64,000 nt of DNA. Source: Salvator merianae. Lineage: Eukaryota > Chordata > Lepidosauria > Squamata > Teiidae. The translations under genes and the position numbers were made by a program. The stretch covers positions 89,264,161 through 89,328,160 of the forward strand of contig QVOM02000025.1 in assembly GCA_003586115.2 (NCBI GenBank). The letters are read 5' to 3'. Every line of letters starts with the position of its first letter. Positions within the stretch are counted from its first letter, which is position 1. Shown here in pieces: positions 42,601-53,602 of this stretch. The notes under the pieces are model-generated. The model made no database searches. It was not told the DNA's origin and worked only from the letters and a program-made list of their open reading frames with translations.

Positions 42601-43804
42601 TCCGGGAGTCCTATGCAGCCTTGAAAGGTGGAGTTTAGGAGTGGGCCTGATTGAAGTTTATAAAATCATGCATGGTGTGGAAAATGGATAGAGAAGAACT
42701 ATATTTTACCTGTGTTTTAGGATATTCTAGGTATTTTATCTGGGACCTTTTGAGTAAAGGTATATAAATTCTTAAATAAATAAATAAGATGTTCTTTATC
42801 ACATAATACTGGTCACTCTGTAGTCTTTCTGTACTTACCGTTATTCGGGTACAGTGGGGGACCTAGTCCGCTTCTGGGACTTTCTCTTCCACAGTCTGGT
42901 GTGGACCAGAGAAGTCCCGTCCCCTGCTAGGACACTCAATCCTAATTGGATGGAGCTTAGTCCTGTCCACATGGCCAAAATGGCCATTTAGTCCAGGATA
43001 CCAGTGGACCTCTGGAGTGGAACAGGGAGGCATACTGGGAGACAAGATACTGGAGAAGATGGGCTGTGGCCTGATCCAGCATGTCTCCTCTTATATTCTT
43101 ATAGACAAATTCACGGAGGATAGGTGTATCAATGACTACTAGAATGAATGCCTAGGTACCACCTTTAGGTTGGAGAGACAGACAGGATGTATCTAAAGGC
43201 CATTTGCAGGGAGTTGAGAGCAGGTGAAGGTTATGCTTTGGTCTTCTGCGTGAGATGCCCAGAAGCAATCGGTGGACCACTGTGTGAGACAGGATACTGG
43301 AGTAAATGGGCTGTGGCCTCATCCAGCAGGGATCCTCTTATATTCTTATGTCAGGTGTACCAATGGCTACTAGAATGGATGCCTAGGTATCACCTCTAAG
43401 TTGGAGAGACAGGCAGGACACCTCAAAGGCCATTTGCAGGGAGACAAGAGCAGGTGATGGTTTTGCCATTTTCTTCTGCTTGAGATGCCCAGAAGCAATT
43501 GGTGGGCCACTGTGTGAGATAGGATGCTGGACTAGATGGGCTGTGGCCTAATCCAGCATGTCTCCTCTTATATTCTTATAGACAAATTCATGGAGGACAG
43601 GTGTATCAATGACTACTAGAATGAATGCCTAGGTACCACCTTCAGGTTGGAGAAACTGACAGGATGTATCTAAAGGCCATTTGCAGGGAGTCAAGCGCAG
43701 GTGAAGGTTCTACCTTTTATTCTGCTTGAAAATGCCCAGAAGCAATTGGTGCGCCACTGTGTGAGACAGGATGCTGGACTAGATGGACTATGTTATGCCC
43801 ATTG
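42600..43804 (+). mobile_element. CR1-like LINE 3' end with tandem tail units
   Basis: GGAGTTTAGGAGTGGGCCTG and AAAATCATGCATGGTGTGG give the ORF2 C-terminal remnant. It is interrupted by an L2-like tail (about 42720-42788, ending in AAATAAATAAAT) and by a miniature element (42826-43030). The 3' UTR then repeats: a partial unit to 43103 and full units at 43104-43350, 43351-43580 and 43581-43800. Each has AGGCCATTTGCAGGGAG, AGAAGCAATTGGTG-type text and GGGCTGTGGCCTGATCCAGC-type text. Units 1 and 3 match each other better than unit 2. Confidence 0.75.
42826..43030. mobile_element. Miniature element inserted in the CR1-like repeat
   Basis: TCTTTCTGTACTTACCGTTA, CCACAGTCTGGTGTGGACCA, CCCTGCTAGGACAC and GGCCAAAATGGCC mark the CTAGCAGGG type. 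It is flanked on both sides by CR1-like text. Confidence 0.5.
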
Positions 43805-44235
43805 TTGAGAACTGCCAAGCTGTGCCTGGTTGGACACTCATCTGGTTTGAATTGCCTTTCACTAAAAAAAAAAAAATACACTATTTTCTAGGACCTTTGT
43901 AACCGGATTTATAAGGTAAAATGTGTAGGAGGTCAGTCTGGAGAGAAACAGTGAGATGCAATCACTGCAGTCCCCAGATTAATCAGCAGCTAGTTCTTTC
44001 TGCTATGCTTCACTATGATTAAGATAATGATTTTATAGGGCTGCCTCCCAAAGAGATTTCTTGGGTCACTTTTAAGCCAGGTTTTTTTTGTTGTTTTTTT
44101 TTTTTACTTCTTCACAACAGAAGCAATCTACAAGAAGTAAAGGAAGAAGAAGTAGTGAGAAATCTGAGATTTTGTTTACATATTTTTTTAGCATGTAGAC
44201 ATTGTAAACTACCATGCTGGTGCAAATGTAAATAT
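43805..44235. other. No recognised feature
   Basis: Mixed to AT-rich sequence with A and T runs (43864-43876, 44082-44105). No gene. Confidence 0.35.
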
Positions 44236-44239
44236 AGAT

Positions 44240-45065
44240 CGTGTAAAGGAGAAGGTTGTGGATCAGAGATCTGGCTGCAAAACACCATGTTGCATCACGG
44301 GGGGTTGGCAGAATGCAGCAAGTAATGCCTTGCTGGTGGGCTTCCTTTTGCTGCTGGTTGGTCACTGTGAGAATAGGCTGCTGGACCAGATGGGCAGTGA
44401 GTCTAGACCAGTGGGGCATTTCTTATGTTCTTACAAGCAGCAGATGGCGTTTTTAAGCCCAGGTGTTCGCGCCCCACACAAAGTGCGCCATGGCTGTTCG
44501 CAGGGCCTCCAGGCCTCCGTACTGCTGCAGCAGGTCGCCTAGTCCCGGAGGCCCCACGAACAGTCATGACACGCTTTGCGCAGGGCATGAACACCCGGGC
44601 TTAAAGTCAGTGGCTGCTACTAGTTCTTACATTCATGGATGTCAGCACTATCAACGCTTATTAGCCCTGATGGCAGCAGGAGGTGGCCTGCCTCTGAAGG
44701 GCAGCTGCTGGGAGACTGCATCCAGGGCAAGACCTGCTGGTGTGCTTCTCTGTGAAGCTGGTTGGCCATTGGGACTTCATGGGCCATCAGGTCTGATCCA
44801 GTGGAGCAATTCTGATGTTCTTAGATTCATGGAAGTCAAGGCTATCAATGGCTATTAGCCCTGGAGGCAGCAAGGGGTAGTCTGCCTCTGAAGGCCGGTT
44901 GCTGGGAGACGGTGAGCAGAGCAAGCTGCGTGGTTGTGTCCTGCTGGTGGACTTCCCTGTGCCGCTGGTTGGCCTCTGCAAGAATGGACAGCAGGACTAG
45001 AGGGGTCAAGGGTCCAATCCAGTGGTGCATTTCCTATGTTCATGGTAGACTTCCAGGGTTATGAA
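44240..45065 (+). mobile_element. CR1-like LINE tail array, interrupted by hAT element
   Basis: Units of about 195-220 bp at 44240-44434, 44631-44823 and 44824-45042, with a partial fourth to about 45110. Each has CTGCTGGGAGAC-like text, GCTGGTTGG-like text, a TCCAGTGG-type phrase and ends near GTTCTTA. A hAT hairpin element sits between the first two units. The diverged units are closest to the tail at 39340-39776. Confidence 0.65.
44435..44622. mobile_element. hAT hairpin element, full copy
   Basis: 188-bp near-palindrome inside the CR1-like tail, flanked by exact 8-bp repeats GTTCTTAC (44427-44434 and 44623-44630). The target is the GTTCTTA end of a CR1-like tail unit. Ends are AAGCAGCAG / CTGCTACTA. 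Confidence 0.82.
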
Positions 45066-45109
45066 TGGCTATTAGCCCAGATGCCTGTGTGACTGCCTCT
45101 TGTAACAGG

Positions 45110-45372
45110 AGACAGTGGTCCACAAATCGCCACAAGGAGTGAGTCAGGCCCAAAAGTGGCCCGGCCAGGAACTTTTCTTCCCGACTCTTGGAGCTTCAGC
45201 ACTACCTCCAAGGTCTCTCTAGAGGCCATGGTTGGGGCTGGGGCAGTTGTCCGAATGTGGACAGCCCTGTTCAGCTCCAGCAGCAACGTGTCCCAGTGTG
45301 GGAAGGGTTGCTTGATCTGGGACAATGGGTCCCACCCTGTCCCAGAACACAGAAGTGCAGAAAGGCCCTGTG
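45110..45372. mobile_element. Diverged DNA-transposon-like repeat
   Basis: GTGGTCCACAAATC, GAGCTTCAGCACTACC, CTGGGACAATGGG and the end CAGAAGTGCAGAAAGGCCC. It shares words with 29527-30031 in reverse order. Confidence 0.45.
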
Positions 45373-45429
45373 AGAATGGGATGCTCAACTACATGGGCTG
45401 GCCCAACGGGGGAACTTCTTAGGCTCTTA

Positions 45430-46340
45430 TATTACTTCTGAATTTCTAAACACAACTCATCCTCGTCTTTTCCATGAGGTCATAACTACAAGGTGTGCAT
45501 ACAATGAAATTAATAACTCATCCGTTTCCCTTGCTCCTGACTCTACTTTTGTTTCGTACGTGGCGGTGAAGTTTAGTGACTTTACCAATCCTGAGAATGC
45601 TGTTACTTACTTGGGCCAAAAAAGAGAACAGCCTCTGAGTATGTGCAGAGTGCCCATCCCCATCATATAGATCCCACCACCTAGCCTCTGAACATCTAGG
45701 ATTCTGCGTCGGGATTCACAGGTTTCCATGCAGTGATTCCACACAGGTTTCCACGCACTGATTCCGCGCAAGCAAGCTAAACTCCGGCACCTGTCCTCAC
45801 ATAAATTAAGCACTGGCTGTTTCAATGCAGAAATGAACGCTCTCCTCCTCCGTCCCTCCCTCCCTCCCTCCTTCCCTCCCCGCCCCCCTCTTTAACTGCC
45901 TCTTTGCATTGCTATTCAATCTGCACTTGAAGGTCAACTTGAGAAAAGAATGCAAAAGGAAGAAACCTCTTTTTTTAAAAACAATGGCCGCATCATTATG
46001 CCAGGGGATGAAGCAAGCACTGAGCACCCTTATCTGAAATTGGAGGGGACGGAGAATTGGCGGAAAGCCGCAAACGAATCCTCGCCTCAGGGGCATCAGA
46101 TAATACTTCTGAGATGACCTCTAGCATGGGTGCGGATGGGCGTTCAGCACCTCCTGACTGGCAGGCAGCGTAGATGAAAGAATCGGGGAGGAATGGGGAG
46201 GAATAGACCTTGAAAGAAAACAGAAGCCTCTTCCAGCCCGAAGGGGGCAAAGGCATTTTAGGTCTGGGTGTGAAGTTAATTGGTGGGTCAGACTGAGTTA
46301 TTGGTTGACCATTAGCAATAGCCTCAAGGTGAAGGTGCAT
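45430..46340. other. Single-copy island, no gene recognised
   Basis: Contains a CCCT-rich tract (45851-45890) and otherwise low-repeat sequence. Frames of 70-114 codons lie on the minus strand at 45607-46340 without recognised domains. Possible regulatory DNA, unproven. Confidence 0.3.
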
Positions 46341-46384
46341 TCAAGTCATTCACTGTGAGAAATTTACCTTTAATCAGTATTATG

Positions 46385-46800
46385 ATCCCTCCCAATCCTC
46401 TTCGTGGTCTCTTCTGTCCACATGCTGGTGCAGGTTAGAGAGGCCCCACCCACCACTGGTACATTCCGGCCGCACAGGATGGAGCATAATCCAGTTCAGG
46501 AGGCTCTTGGTCTGGATTACCGGGAGTCCTCGACAGCAAGGACTACCAACATATCAGCTCAGGACAGATCACAAAGGTATGCAGAAAACATGTCTCCACT
46601 TCCCCAACTATCCAGGGTTCCATTTTGGCAACGCAACAAAGCACACCTCTGAAACGGCTCCCCTGGGGACTCTGAGGCCAGGAACATTTGTTCCCAGGAG
46701 TTGGAGGCCAGTTCTGAAGCTCATATGAGCTTCAAGGCTGGTGCAGGGGGCTGGTCTGGAACAGTGCCACTATGCAAATGGCACCGTTCCAGACTGAGTC
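46385..46800. mobile_element. Diverged miniature element (CTAGCAGGG group)
   Basis: TTCTGTCCACATGCTGGTGC, AGAGAGGCCCCACCCACC, then TTCCATTTTGGCAACGC and AACGGCTCCCCTGGGGAC follow the layout of 62285-62890. The ends are decayed. Confidence 0.4.
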
Positions 46801-46854
46801 TTGCCATGATCTGAACCAATGGGGCTTGCTTCATACAGACCCAACGGGTTGGAT

Positions 46855-47047
46855 CTGGCGGTGACCCGTGGCTTTAAGGGCGGGTGTTCGTAACACGTGG
46901 GAAGCAGACGATCGCTGTTCGCGGGGCCTCGGGGTCTCTGTACAGTCACAGCTATGACAGTACAGAGGTCCGGAGGCCCTGCAAACAGCGATCGCCCGCT
47001 TCCCATGTGTTACGAACACCTGCCCTTAAAGCAATGGGCTGCCACTG
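46855..47047. mobile_element. hAT hairpin element, full copy
   Basis: 193-bp near-palindrome, ends CTGGCGGTGACC / GGCTGCCACTG, 8-bp flanks GGTTGGAT at 46847-46854 and 47048-47055. Arms are close to those of 21050-21241, so these two belong to one subfamily. Confidence 0.85.
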
Positions 47048-47059
47048 GGTTGGATCACA

Positions 47060-47750
47060 GCAAGGGGAATGCAGAAAAGCCCTGGGAGTTAGATGAGACT
47101 CTTTGCTCTATGGACAAATCCCCTCTCGTGTTCTGCTCGTGCACAACATTTAACCCAATATGACTATGGTGTGATGGCTTGATGTCTGCACAATACGCAC
47201 CAGCACCCCCTCAGGTTAAGGTAAATTCCAGTTCTTGTGATGCTTTGCTTTCCCCAGCATCCTCTTGTCCCAGTTGCTCTTGATCTACAGGACAAAAACA
47301 TGGCTGCAATACGGTTGCCATGTGGGAAAATGGCAGGGGTGCTGCACTTTTAATGGCCGTATGGAAGAGACCATGTCAGCAGAGGCTGCCGGCATTACAA
47401 GCTGTACCTGCTGAAATTGCCTCCCCCACCCAGCCACTACAGGTGCAGCATCCCGGCTATCTTTTTCTTATGGCAATGGAAAGAGCTCCTGCAGGTAGAG
47501 GCTCTGAAGTGGCTCTGAAGCCTTGAAACCAAAATGCCTCCATCCATCACAAAGCAACTCCAGTGGCTCTACAGGAGGCTTCCAGTGGACTTCCACTCCA
47601 ACATCTGGCCACCAGGGCCTAGGCAAAGGGTCTAGAAGCGTTCCCTGTTACCATCAGAAGTGGACGTCTGGGTCTGTAGGCATGTGGCCAAGCTGCTGAT
47701 CCTATTTTTGTTCCTGCAATCTGCACTTCCTGTCCTCGATTAGCATTTCA
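47060..47750. other. No recognised feature
   Basis: Mixed sequence; one 68-codon plus frame with no domain. Some words recall diverged miniature elements from about 47560 onward. Confidence 0.35.
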
Positions 47751-47918
47751 GGCCATATCTGCACTGGGCCAGTAGACTGGCCTAGCAGGGCACCTGGAAT
47801 GCTTTGTCTGCATGCCCCCTCCCTGTAGGTTAGTTTGTCTGCACCGGAAAAGGCACTGAAGTGGGATATGGTATCAAAATGGCTCCATATCCCACTCCAA
47901 GCATGGACTACTTACAAG

Positions 47919-48060
47919 GGGCCTTTCTGCACTTTCTACCTTAGAATGGGATTATTATAGTCCAGCTGCTCCTGGTGCAGCTGTGAAGCACTCCACAGCT
48001 ATACCAGGAGCAGCTGGACTATAATTATCCCATTCTAAGGTAGAAAGTGCAGAAAGACCC
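47919..48060. mobile_element. 142-bp hairpin element of the GGGCC group
   Basis: Ends GGGCCTTTCTGCACTTTC / GAAAGTGCAGAAAGACCC. The two halves are complementary almost throughout (CCTTAGAATGGGAT, ATAGTCCAGCTGCTCCTGG), with only a handful of mismatches, and meet near GCACTCCACAGC. AAG flanks both sides (47916-47918 and 48061-48063). It is the simplest member of the GGGCC group. Confidence 0.75.
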
Positions 48061-48469
48061 AAGCAGTCCACAAGCATTCTACCCTGGTATAGCAGACCAT
48101 GCACAGCGTGTCGACAGCATGCCGCCCATGGCCCAGTATACCAAGCCAGGTGCCATTTTTGCCAGGCTGCCCAGCTAAAAAAGCCCCAGCCAGCAACCAG
48201 AAGCTAGTAAGTGGCAGCCTGTCCCACCTTGAGATGGGTTGCCTATCCCAGCCCACCATAGCGCAGATAGCCCTGAGCAGTACAGAAAAGGCCTCCATTT
48301 TGTGCTTTCTTGGTGCACTTTTGTAAGGTCTTGGCCTACACATCGTAGACTTTGAATTTCTTTTTGCAGCCATTCCCAGTTGTTTTCTTTACCAGCTTTC
48401 CAGCTGATCTTTCATAGCTTGCTTTCTATGACGTTCATCTATTCCCTCCATCCTTAAAATGCCTTCTTT

Positions 48470-49055
48470 GGGCCTTTTCGCACTGAGCTTGGTAGACTGT
48501 TCCCAGTAGTCGGCTTCGAACAGGAGAGGTTGGGGAACGCTCGGTGCCATTCGCACTCCTGGCCAGCGGAACGGACCCGAAGCTGACCAGCAGAGGGAAC
48601 AGTGCGAATGGCAGCTGCTAGTTCCGTACCCGCTTCACACCTTCGCACCCACTTCGTACCCAGAGGGCTGGTTACAAAGCAGGCTTCGTAACGGCAGCTC
48701 GGTTACCCAGCCGAAAGGGCTATCCTGGGTACAAAAATCGTACCGGGTTACGAAGCAGCGGAGCGGGGTACAGAAACTTCGCACCCTGGATGCGAAGCAG
48801 CGGAGCACGCATGCGTAACCGCAACAGCCACGCCCGACACCGAGGCAAACAGTGCGAAAGCACCATGCCCGATCTTCGCTCCATCGCGCAGGTCGGGATG
48901 AAGACATCTTTTTTGTTGTCTTGCCTTATCCGGCTTCGGGTTCGAATCGGGTACGGAGTGGTTCGGTTCGGGTGAGGCGCGCGCCCGCGGCAGTGCGAAA
49001 GCTCCGTTCCAGCGAGCGGACTGGAACGGTCTACCGCTACAGTGCGAAAAGGCCC
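48470..49055. mobile_element. CpG-rich GGGCC-ended element, copy 2
   Basis: 586 bp. Ends GGGCCTTTTCGCACTGAGC and CAGTGCGAAAAGGCCC. It aligns across its length with 12626-13214, including GAACGCTCGGTGCCATTCGC-like text, GGCTTCGTAACGGCAGCT and GGGTGAGGCGCGCGCCCGC. CpG density is far above that of the flanks. Frames of 60-116 codons exist on both strands and are not shared between copies. Confidence 0.82.
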
Positions 49056-49059
49056 GATG

Positions 49060-49790
49060 TATACACCCATTAGCCTTTTCTCCTTACTCTGCTTGATGGG
49101 ATCACCTAAATTTTGGGGGGGTTTTGTTTGTTTTTGAAATGGTTGACCACTTCATCAGCTCATGTCATAAGACAGCACAGACTGAATATAGGCAAAGCTT
49201 TAAGAAAGTAGCAGCAATATTGCATTGGAACTTTGCAAGAATCTACAGCTCACTGCCTGGAAATGAAACTGGTTGGAACATAGTTCCTCCTCCAAAAAAA
49301 AACCCCCATCAAAAGCAGTGAGGTTAAACTACTATAGGATTTTAAAATTCAAACAGATAAACAGCTGGATCACAATGCGCCTGGCAGTACGGTGATTGAG
49401 AAAAAGGAAGTTATAATAATAGAATTATGGAGAAAGAACCAGAGAAGATCACAAAATAATCAAGATTTATTAAATGAAATCCATCACCTCTGGGAGAAAA
49501 AGACAACAGCAATTCTAGTAATTATTGGCACATTAGGTATAATACCAAAGGAACGGAAGAAATATTCAGAGGGATCAGCGTAGATAAAATAACAATTCCA
49601 CTACTGTAAAAGCTATTTTGAACTACCTGAAGCTAGGCAAATTCTTCCAAGGTACTTTGCTGATTCCTAAATCCTTAGTTAGGACAGTGCAACCAACGCA
49701 TAATAGTAAAAAGCTTGCAAGGAATGATAGTGCTGATTATGACACAGCTATTACTGGCCAAATCTACACAGTCCATTGTCATTGCACCAG
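49060..49790. other. AT-rich sequence, no recognised feature
   Basis: Three short plus-strand frames (63-65 codons) with a lysine- and asparagine-rich bias follow one another at 49124-49815. They could be a decayed transposon ORF, but no motif is recognisable. Confidence 0.3.
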
Positions 49791-49799
49791 ATCTGTACC

Positions 49800-49997
49800 C
49801 AGCAGCAGCCCGTGACTTTAAGGTCAGGTGTTTGTGCCCCGCGCCCCATGGCTATTTGCAGGGCCTCCGGGACTCCGTACTGACTCAGCAGGCACAACCT
49901 GCTGCGTCAGTACGGAGGCCTGGAGGCCCTGCAAACAGCCATGGCATGTGGGGCACGGGGCGCAAACACCCACCCTTAAAGTCATGGGCCGTCACTA
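49800..49997. mobile_element. hAT hairpin element, full copy
   Basis: 198-bp near-palindrome, ends CAGCAGCAGCCC / GGGCCGTCACTA, exact 8-bp flanks TCTGTACC (49792-49799 and 49998-50005). Centre near GCAGGCACAACCTGC. Confidence 0.88.
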
Positions 49998-50166
49998 TCT
50001 GTACCTAGACTGCTGGGCCCACTTGCTTAAGGATGCCACTCAAGCGCATATGTTGGCATGAACTATTCTAGTGGGTGATTTAAAACTAGTTTCCCATGCT
50101 GGTTGTGCTGGGTTCCCATTCCTGCCACTGATGTGGAAGAAGATAGCTGTTTTCAAGGATCTGAAA

Positions 50167-50472
50167 GGCTGTCACAGTGCAGAGGGATTGGCCCTATTCT
50201 CACTTGCACAAGAAGGAAGGATCAGAAACAATGTGATGAAACTTTAAGGGAGCAGATAAAGACTAGACATTAGAAAAAACTTTCTGACGGTAAGGGCGAT
50301 CAGCCAGTGGAACAGGTTGCCACAGGAGGTGATGAGCTCTCCTTTGCTGGAAGTCTTCAAGCAGAGGCTGGACAGACATCTGTCTGGGATGGTTTAGGGA
50401 ATCCTGCACTGTGCAGGGGGTTGGACTCGATGACCCTGGAGGTCCCTTCCAACTCTATCATTCTATGATTCT
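50167..50472 (+). mobile_element. CR1 LINE 3' end
   Basis: CACAGTGCAGAGGGATTGGC, AACTTTCTGACGG, GGAACAGGTTGCCACAGGAG and GGACTCGATGACCCTGGAGG, ending in CATTCTATGATTCTA. Same subfamily as 19270-19552. Confidence 0.88.
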
Positions 50473-50489
50473 AAGATGGTGGTGACAGG

Positions 50490-50900
50490 AGCGGATCAGG
50501 TCCCATCCCAGAGACCAATGACATTTCGCTGGGCTCCGGAAGATGGGCCACTTCCAGAGCTGTTTTCAGGGGCACTACAATATGCCCCCGAACCACAGTT
50601 GTGAGGTCTGGGAACTTCTGTACACCTAGACTAGGCCAGGCCAAGACCTTCAGGCAGCTGGTTACAAGCAGGGCCTGCCATCCACAGGGGCCTGCCATCC
50701 ACATGCCTCTGCAGTCCAGCATACTGGTCCTGGTACAGTTGTAAACCTCAACATCAAGGTCTAGAGCTATTCCAGGCTAGAGCACCATGTGTGGCACCCT
50801 AGCTCAGTCCACCCTTCATCCCATGTGGACAAAGCATGACAGAGGGTGTGATGCCTTTGCGATCCTCCATTAACATGCGGACGACTGGGACCTAGACCAG
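50490..50900. repeat. Diverged DNA-transposon-like repeat fragment
   Basis: GGTCCCATCCCAGAGACCA, CACCATGTGTGGCACCC and CCATGTGGACAAAGCATG parallel parts of 29527-30031. No ends defined. Confidence 0.35.
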
Positions 50901-51089
50901 ACCAAGGTCCAGTCTACCGCCCACTGCAGATCAGCTTGAGGTGTCTTGGAATACAAAACCAACAGATCTCTGTCCTGTATTCTGTCTTCATAATCCAGTG
51001 CTGCCAGGGCGTAGTTGATGGATTGCGGCACCCCGAGGTCACTCTAAAAGAGCAGTCCGTCACCAGGTAGAGCGCTATCTGATTTTGCT

Positions 51090-51480
51090 AAATTCACACG
51101 CACAGTGTTCTTGCCGACAGCACACTGTCCCTGGCGGAATCTGCGTGGGGTTATTACCGGCTCTTGCCTCTTGCTGCTGATTATCAGCTCTGCTTATTTA
51201 TACGTCTGTCTGAAGCAAGAGAAGGAGATCCGTCAGCCCCAGCCGGGCATGGCGATACATTTATTGCTTTGCGATACAGCAAGGTGCGTGCTTCTGAATG
51301 GGGAGAGATGAGCCCAGCCTCCCTTATTTAATTGTGATCCTATCATGCTTTGCCGATGTTCCCCAGCTGTGCTACCAAGCTGCAGGCATCTTAATGACCC
51401 TTTGTGGTGCCATAAACAGGAAGACTTCAGATGCTGTTCGTTTCTTTCTCTGACAATGATATGGACTGCTAAAATAAGAG
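51090..51480. other. Single-copy island, candidate conserved non-coding DNA
   Basis: Balanced, low-repeat sequence with a GATA-like TGATTATCAGC (51178) and CTGCTTATTTATACG. The 68-codon frame at 51105-51311 has a hydrophobic leucine-rich stretch but no supporting context. Confidence 0.3.
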
Positions 51481-51558
51481 TGTTTCATTTGCTTGCCAAC
51501 TGAGACAGAATTCAGCCTCCCCCACACCCTGTCTCCAAAAAAGAGAGAGAGAGAACAA

Positions 51559-51560
<2 letters not shown>

Positions 51561-51597
<37 letters not shown>
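51561..51597 (+). repeat. (GT)n microsatellite
   Basis: 37 bp of uninterrupted GT, just left of a hAT hairpin element. Confidence 0.95.
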
Positions 51598-51598
<1 letters not shown>

Positions 51599-51612
51599 TT
51601 TACTCTACTGAT

Positions 51613-51803
51613 CAGCGGCGGGCGGCAGCTATAAGCCTGGGTGTTCGTGCCCCACGCAAAGCACACCATGGCTGTTCGTGGGGCTCCTGGGCCTCCGTAC
51701 TGCCTCGGCAGGTCAGTACGGAGGCATGGAGGCCCCATGAACAGCCATGGCGCACTTTGTGGAGGGCGCAAACACCCAGGCTTAAAGCCGCCGGCTGCCG
51801 CTG
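51613..51803. mobile_element. hAT hairpin element, full copy
   Basis: 191-bp near-palindrome, ends CAGCGGCGGGCGG / CCGGCTGCCGCTG. Flanks are CTACTGAT (51605-51612) and CTATTGAT (51804-51811), 7 of 8 matching, as expected of a slightly older insertion. Confidence 0.83.
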
Positions 51804-52387
51804 CTATTGATTATCTGGACTTCTGACTTGCTTGGGATGTAATAAGACAGCTGAATGCTAAAAATGGTGATCAATATTTTGCACATCTGAGGCAGCTTAC
51901 ATAAACACCTGATGGCATATAGGAACAAGAGCAAGAAGCTCTACAGCCTCTTATTCAGCCAGGGAAACATTCCTTGGGACATTATGGAGAGGTTGCTTCA
52001 CTCCCGTGTGCCCTTTTCCAGGCAGTGTGGGTAGCTGTTGGGCACAGAGATGGGCATAAATTGTTAACAGTAATTCAGCTTTACCATCAGCTCCCCTGAT
52101 CTGGTTGCGAACCAAATGGCCAGGCAGCAGGTCTATTCTGACCTGAAGCAATTGGTTCGGCGTTGGTCAAACCAGCTCATTGCAGAGGCCAGGGCAGGGA
52201 ATCAATATGATAATGCAACACCCTTCTCTTCAGCTAGCAGGGAATGGACTGCCTGGGCTCCAGTCTGTGACCAGTGGTGGAAGCAGCAGTAGTGCTAGGG
52301 GGGCACGTAAGTGGGAACTGCGTCCGTGGGGTTTTGTTGGTGACAGAGTAGAAGTGGTTCGCCATTGCCTTATTTTGGTCAGATGTT

Positions 52388-52838
52388 GAGGATCAAACTC
52401 AGAAGAGACAAGCAGGATGCCTCTAAAGGCCATTTGCAGGGAGTTGAGAGCAGGTAAAGGGTTTGCCTTCATCTTCTGCTTGAAAATGTCCAGATTAGCA
52501 ACAGGTGGGCCACTGTGTGGGACAAGATGCTGGACTAGATGGGATGTGGCCTGATTTAGCAGGAATTCTCTTATATTCTTTAAGAATTGGACAAATTTAT
52601 GAAGGTGTATCAATGGCTACTAGAATGGATGCCTAGGTACCGCCTCCAGGTTGAAGCGACAGGCAGGAAGCCTCTAAAGGCCATTTGCAGGGAGCCAAGA
52701 GCAGGTGAAGGGTTTGCCCTTGTCTTCTGCTTGGAAATACCCTGAAGCAATTGGTGGGTCACTGTGTGAGACACAATGCTGACTAGATGGACTGTGGCCT
52801 GATCCAGCAGGGCTCCTCTTATGTTCTTATGTTCTTAG
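52388..52838 (+). mobile_element. CR1-like LINE tail, two tandem units
   Basis: Unit 1 (to about 52580) and unit 2 (52600-52838) both contain GGCCATTTGCAGGGAG, GGTTTGCC-type text and CACTGTGTG(G/A)GACA. Unit 2 ends in the full TCTTATGTTCTTATGTTCTT terminus. The coding part is absent. Confidence 0.7.
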
Positions 52839-52860
52839 TCCAACATTGTAGGACAGTGGT

Positions 52861-52955
52861 GTTCAACTCCAGATGTCCTTGAACTACATCTCCCAGCATT
52901 CAACTGCTAGCATTCCATACAAGGCCAGAGAGCGGTCCTTGAGCACCCCTCCTTT
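52861..52955. repeat. Palindromic ACTACAA-type repeat
   Basis: CCTTGAACTACATCTCCCAG is the left arm; the right arm is decayed (GCCAGAGAGCGGTCCTTGAG). Same class as 60009-60130. Confidence 0.5.
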
Positions 52956-53271
52956 AGCCACTATTCACCACTTTCTCTCAAGCACCACTGCCACCGAATG
53001 ATTTAATTACTCAGGGAGCATGAAGGAGCTCTCCAGGGTACTAAAACCCATTCCTGACTTCCAGGAATGTTACGCACTCACACATTGGTTTGTGCTGTCT
53101 ACCTCCATTTGAAGTGTATTGCTAGTAATTGAGAGCCTCAGACAAGATTTAATGGGAGCAGAACAACAAAGCCTTCTCAGCGGCACTGATAAAGCACACC
53201 AACCACACAACAATTATGAGGCAATTGACTAGGAAATGCAACAGAGGATCTGGCAAAGTCTCTCTCTTGAC

Positions 53272-53369
53272 CAGCGGCGGCCCGTGCCTTTAAGGGGGGG
53301 GGTGTTCACGCGAGTGCCATGGCCATTCGCAGGGGCTCCGAGCCTCCGTAGTGACACAGCAGGTCGCAA
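53272..53369 (+). mobile_element. Half copy of the hAT hairpin element
   Basis: CAGCGGCGGCCCGTG, CTTTAAGG and GCCTCCGTAGTGACACAGC match a left arm. The copy stops just after CAGCAGGTCGC, where full copies turn around. No second arm and no second target duplicate. Confidence 0.65.
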
Positions 53370-53602
53370 AGGATGACGTAAGCATGCTCTCTGTTGAGCA
53401 AAAAAGAAAAGAACCTGCAATCAGGAGATGCACACCACAGAGACATGGATTCAAGGCCTGCATAGGATTCAAGCTGGCAATCACTTAGGAAAGGATTCTG
53501 GAGGCGGCGAGGGTTCATCTTCCTGAGCAGCCTGGGTTGGGGCAAAGGGTCTGAATTGAGGGCTAAAGCTGTCTGCCTCCTCTTATGTTGGGACAAGGCA
53601 GT

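Noticed and set aside
43104..43800. Regularly repeated units that could suggest a CRISPR array
   Set aside because: Units are about 230 bp without constant short repeats and variable spacers; they are LINE 3' UTR copies.
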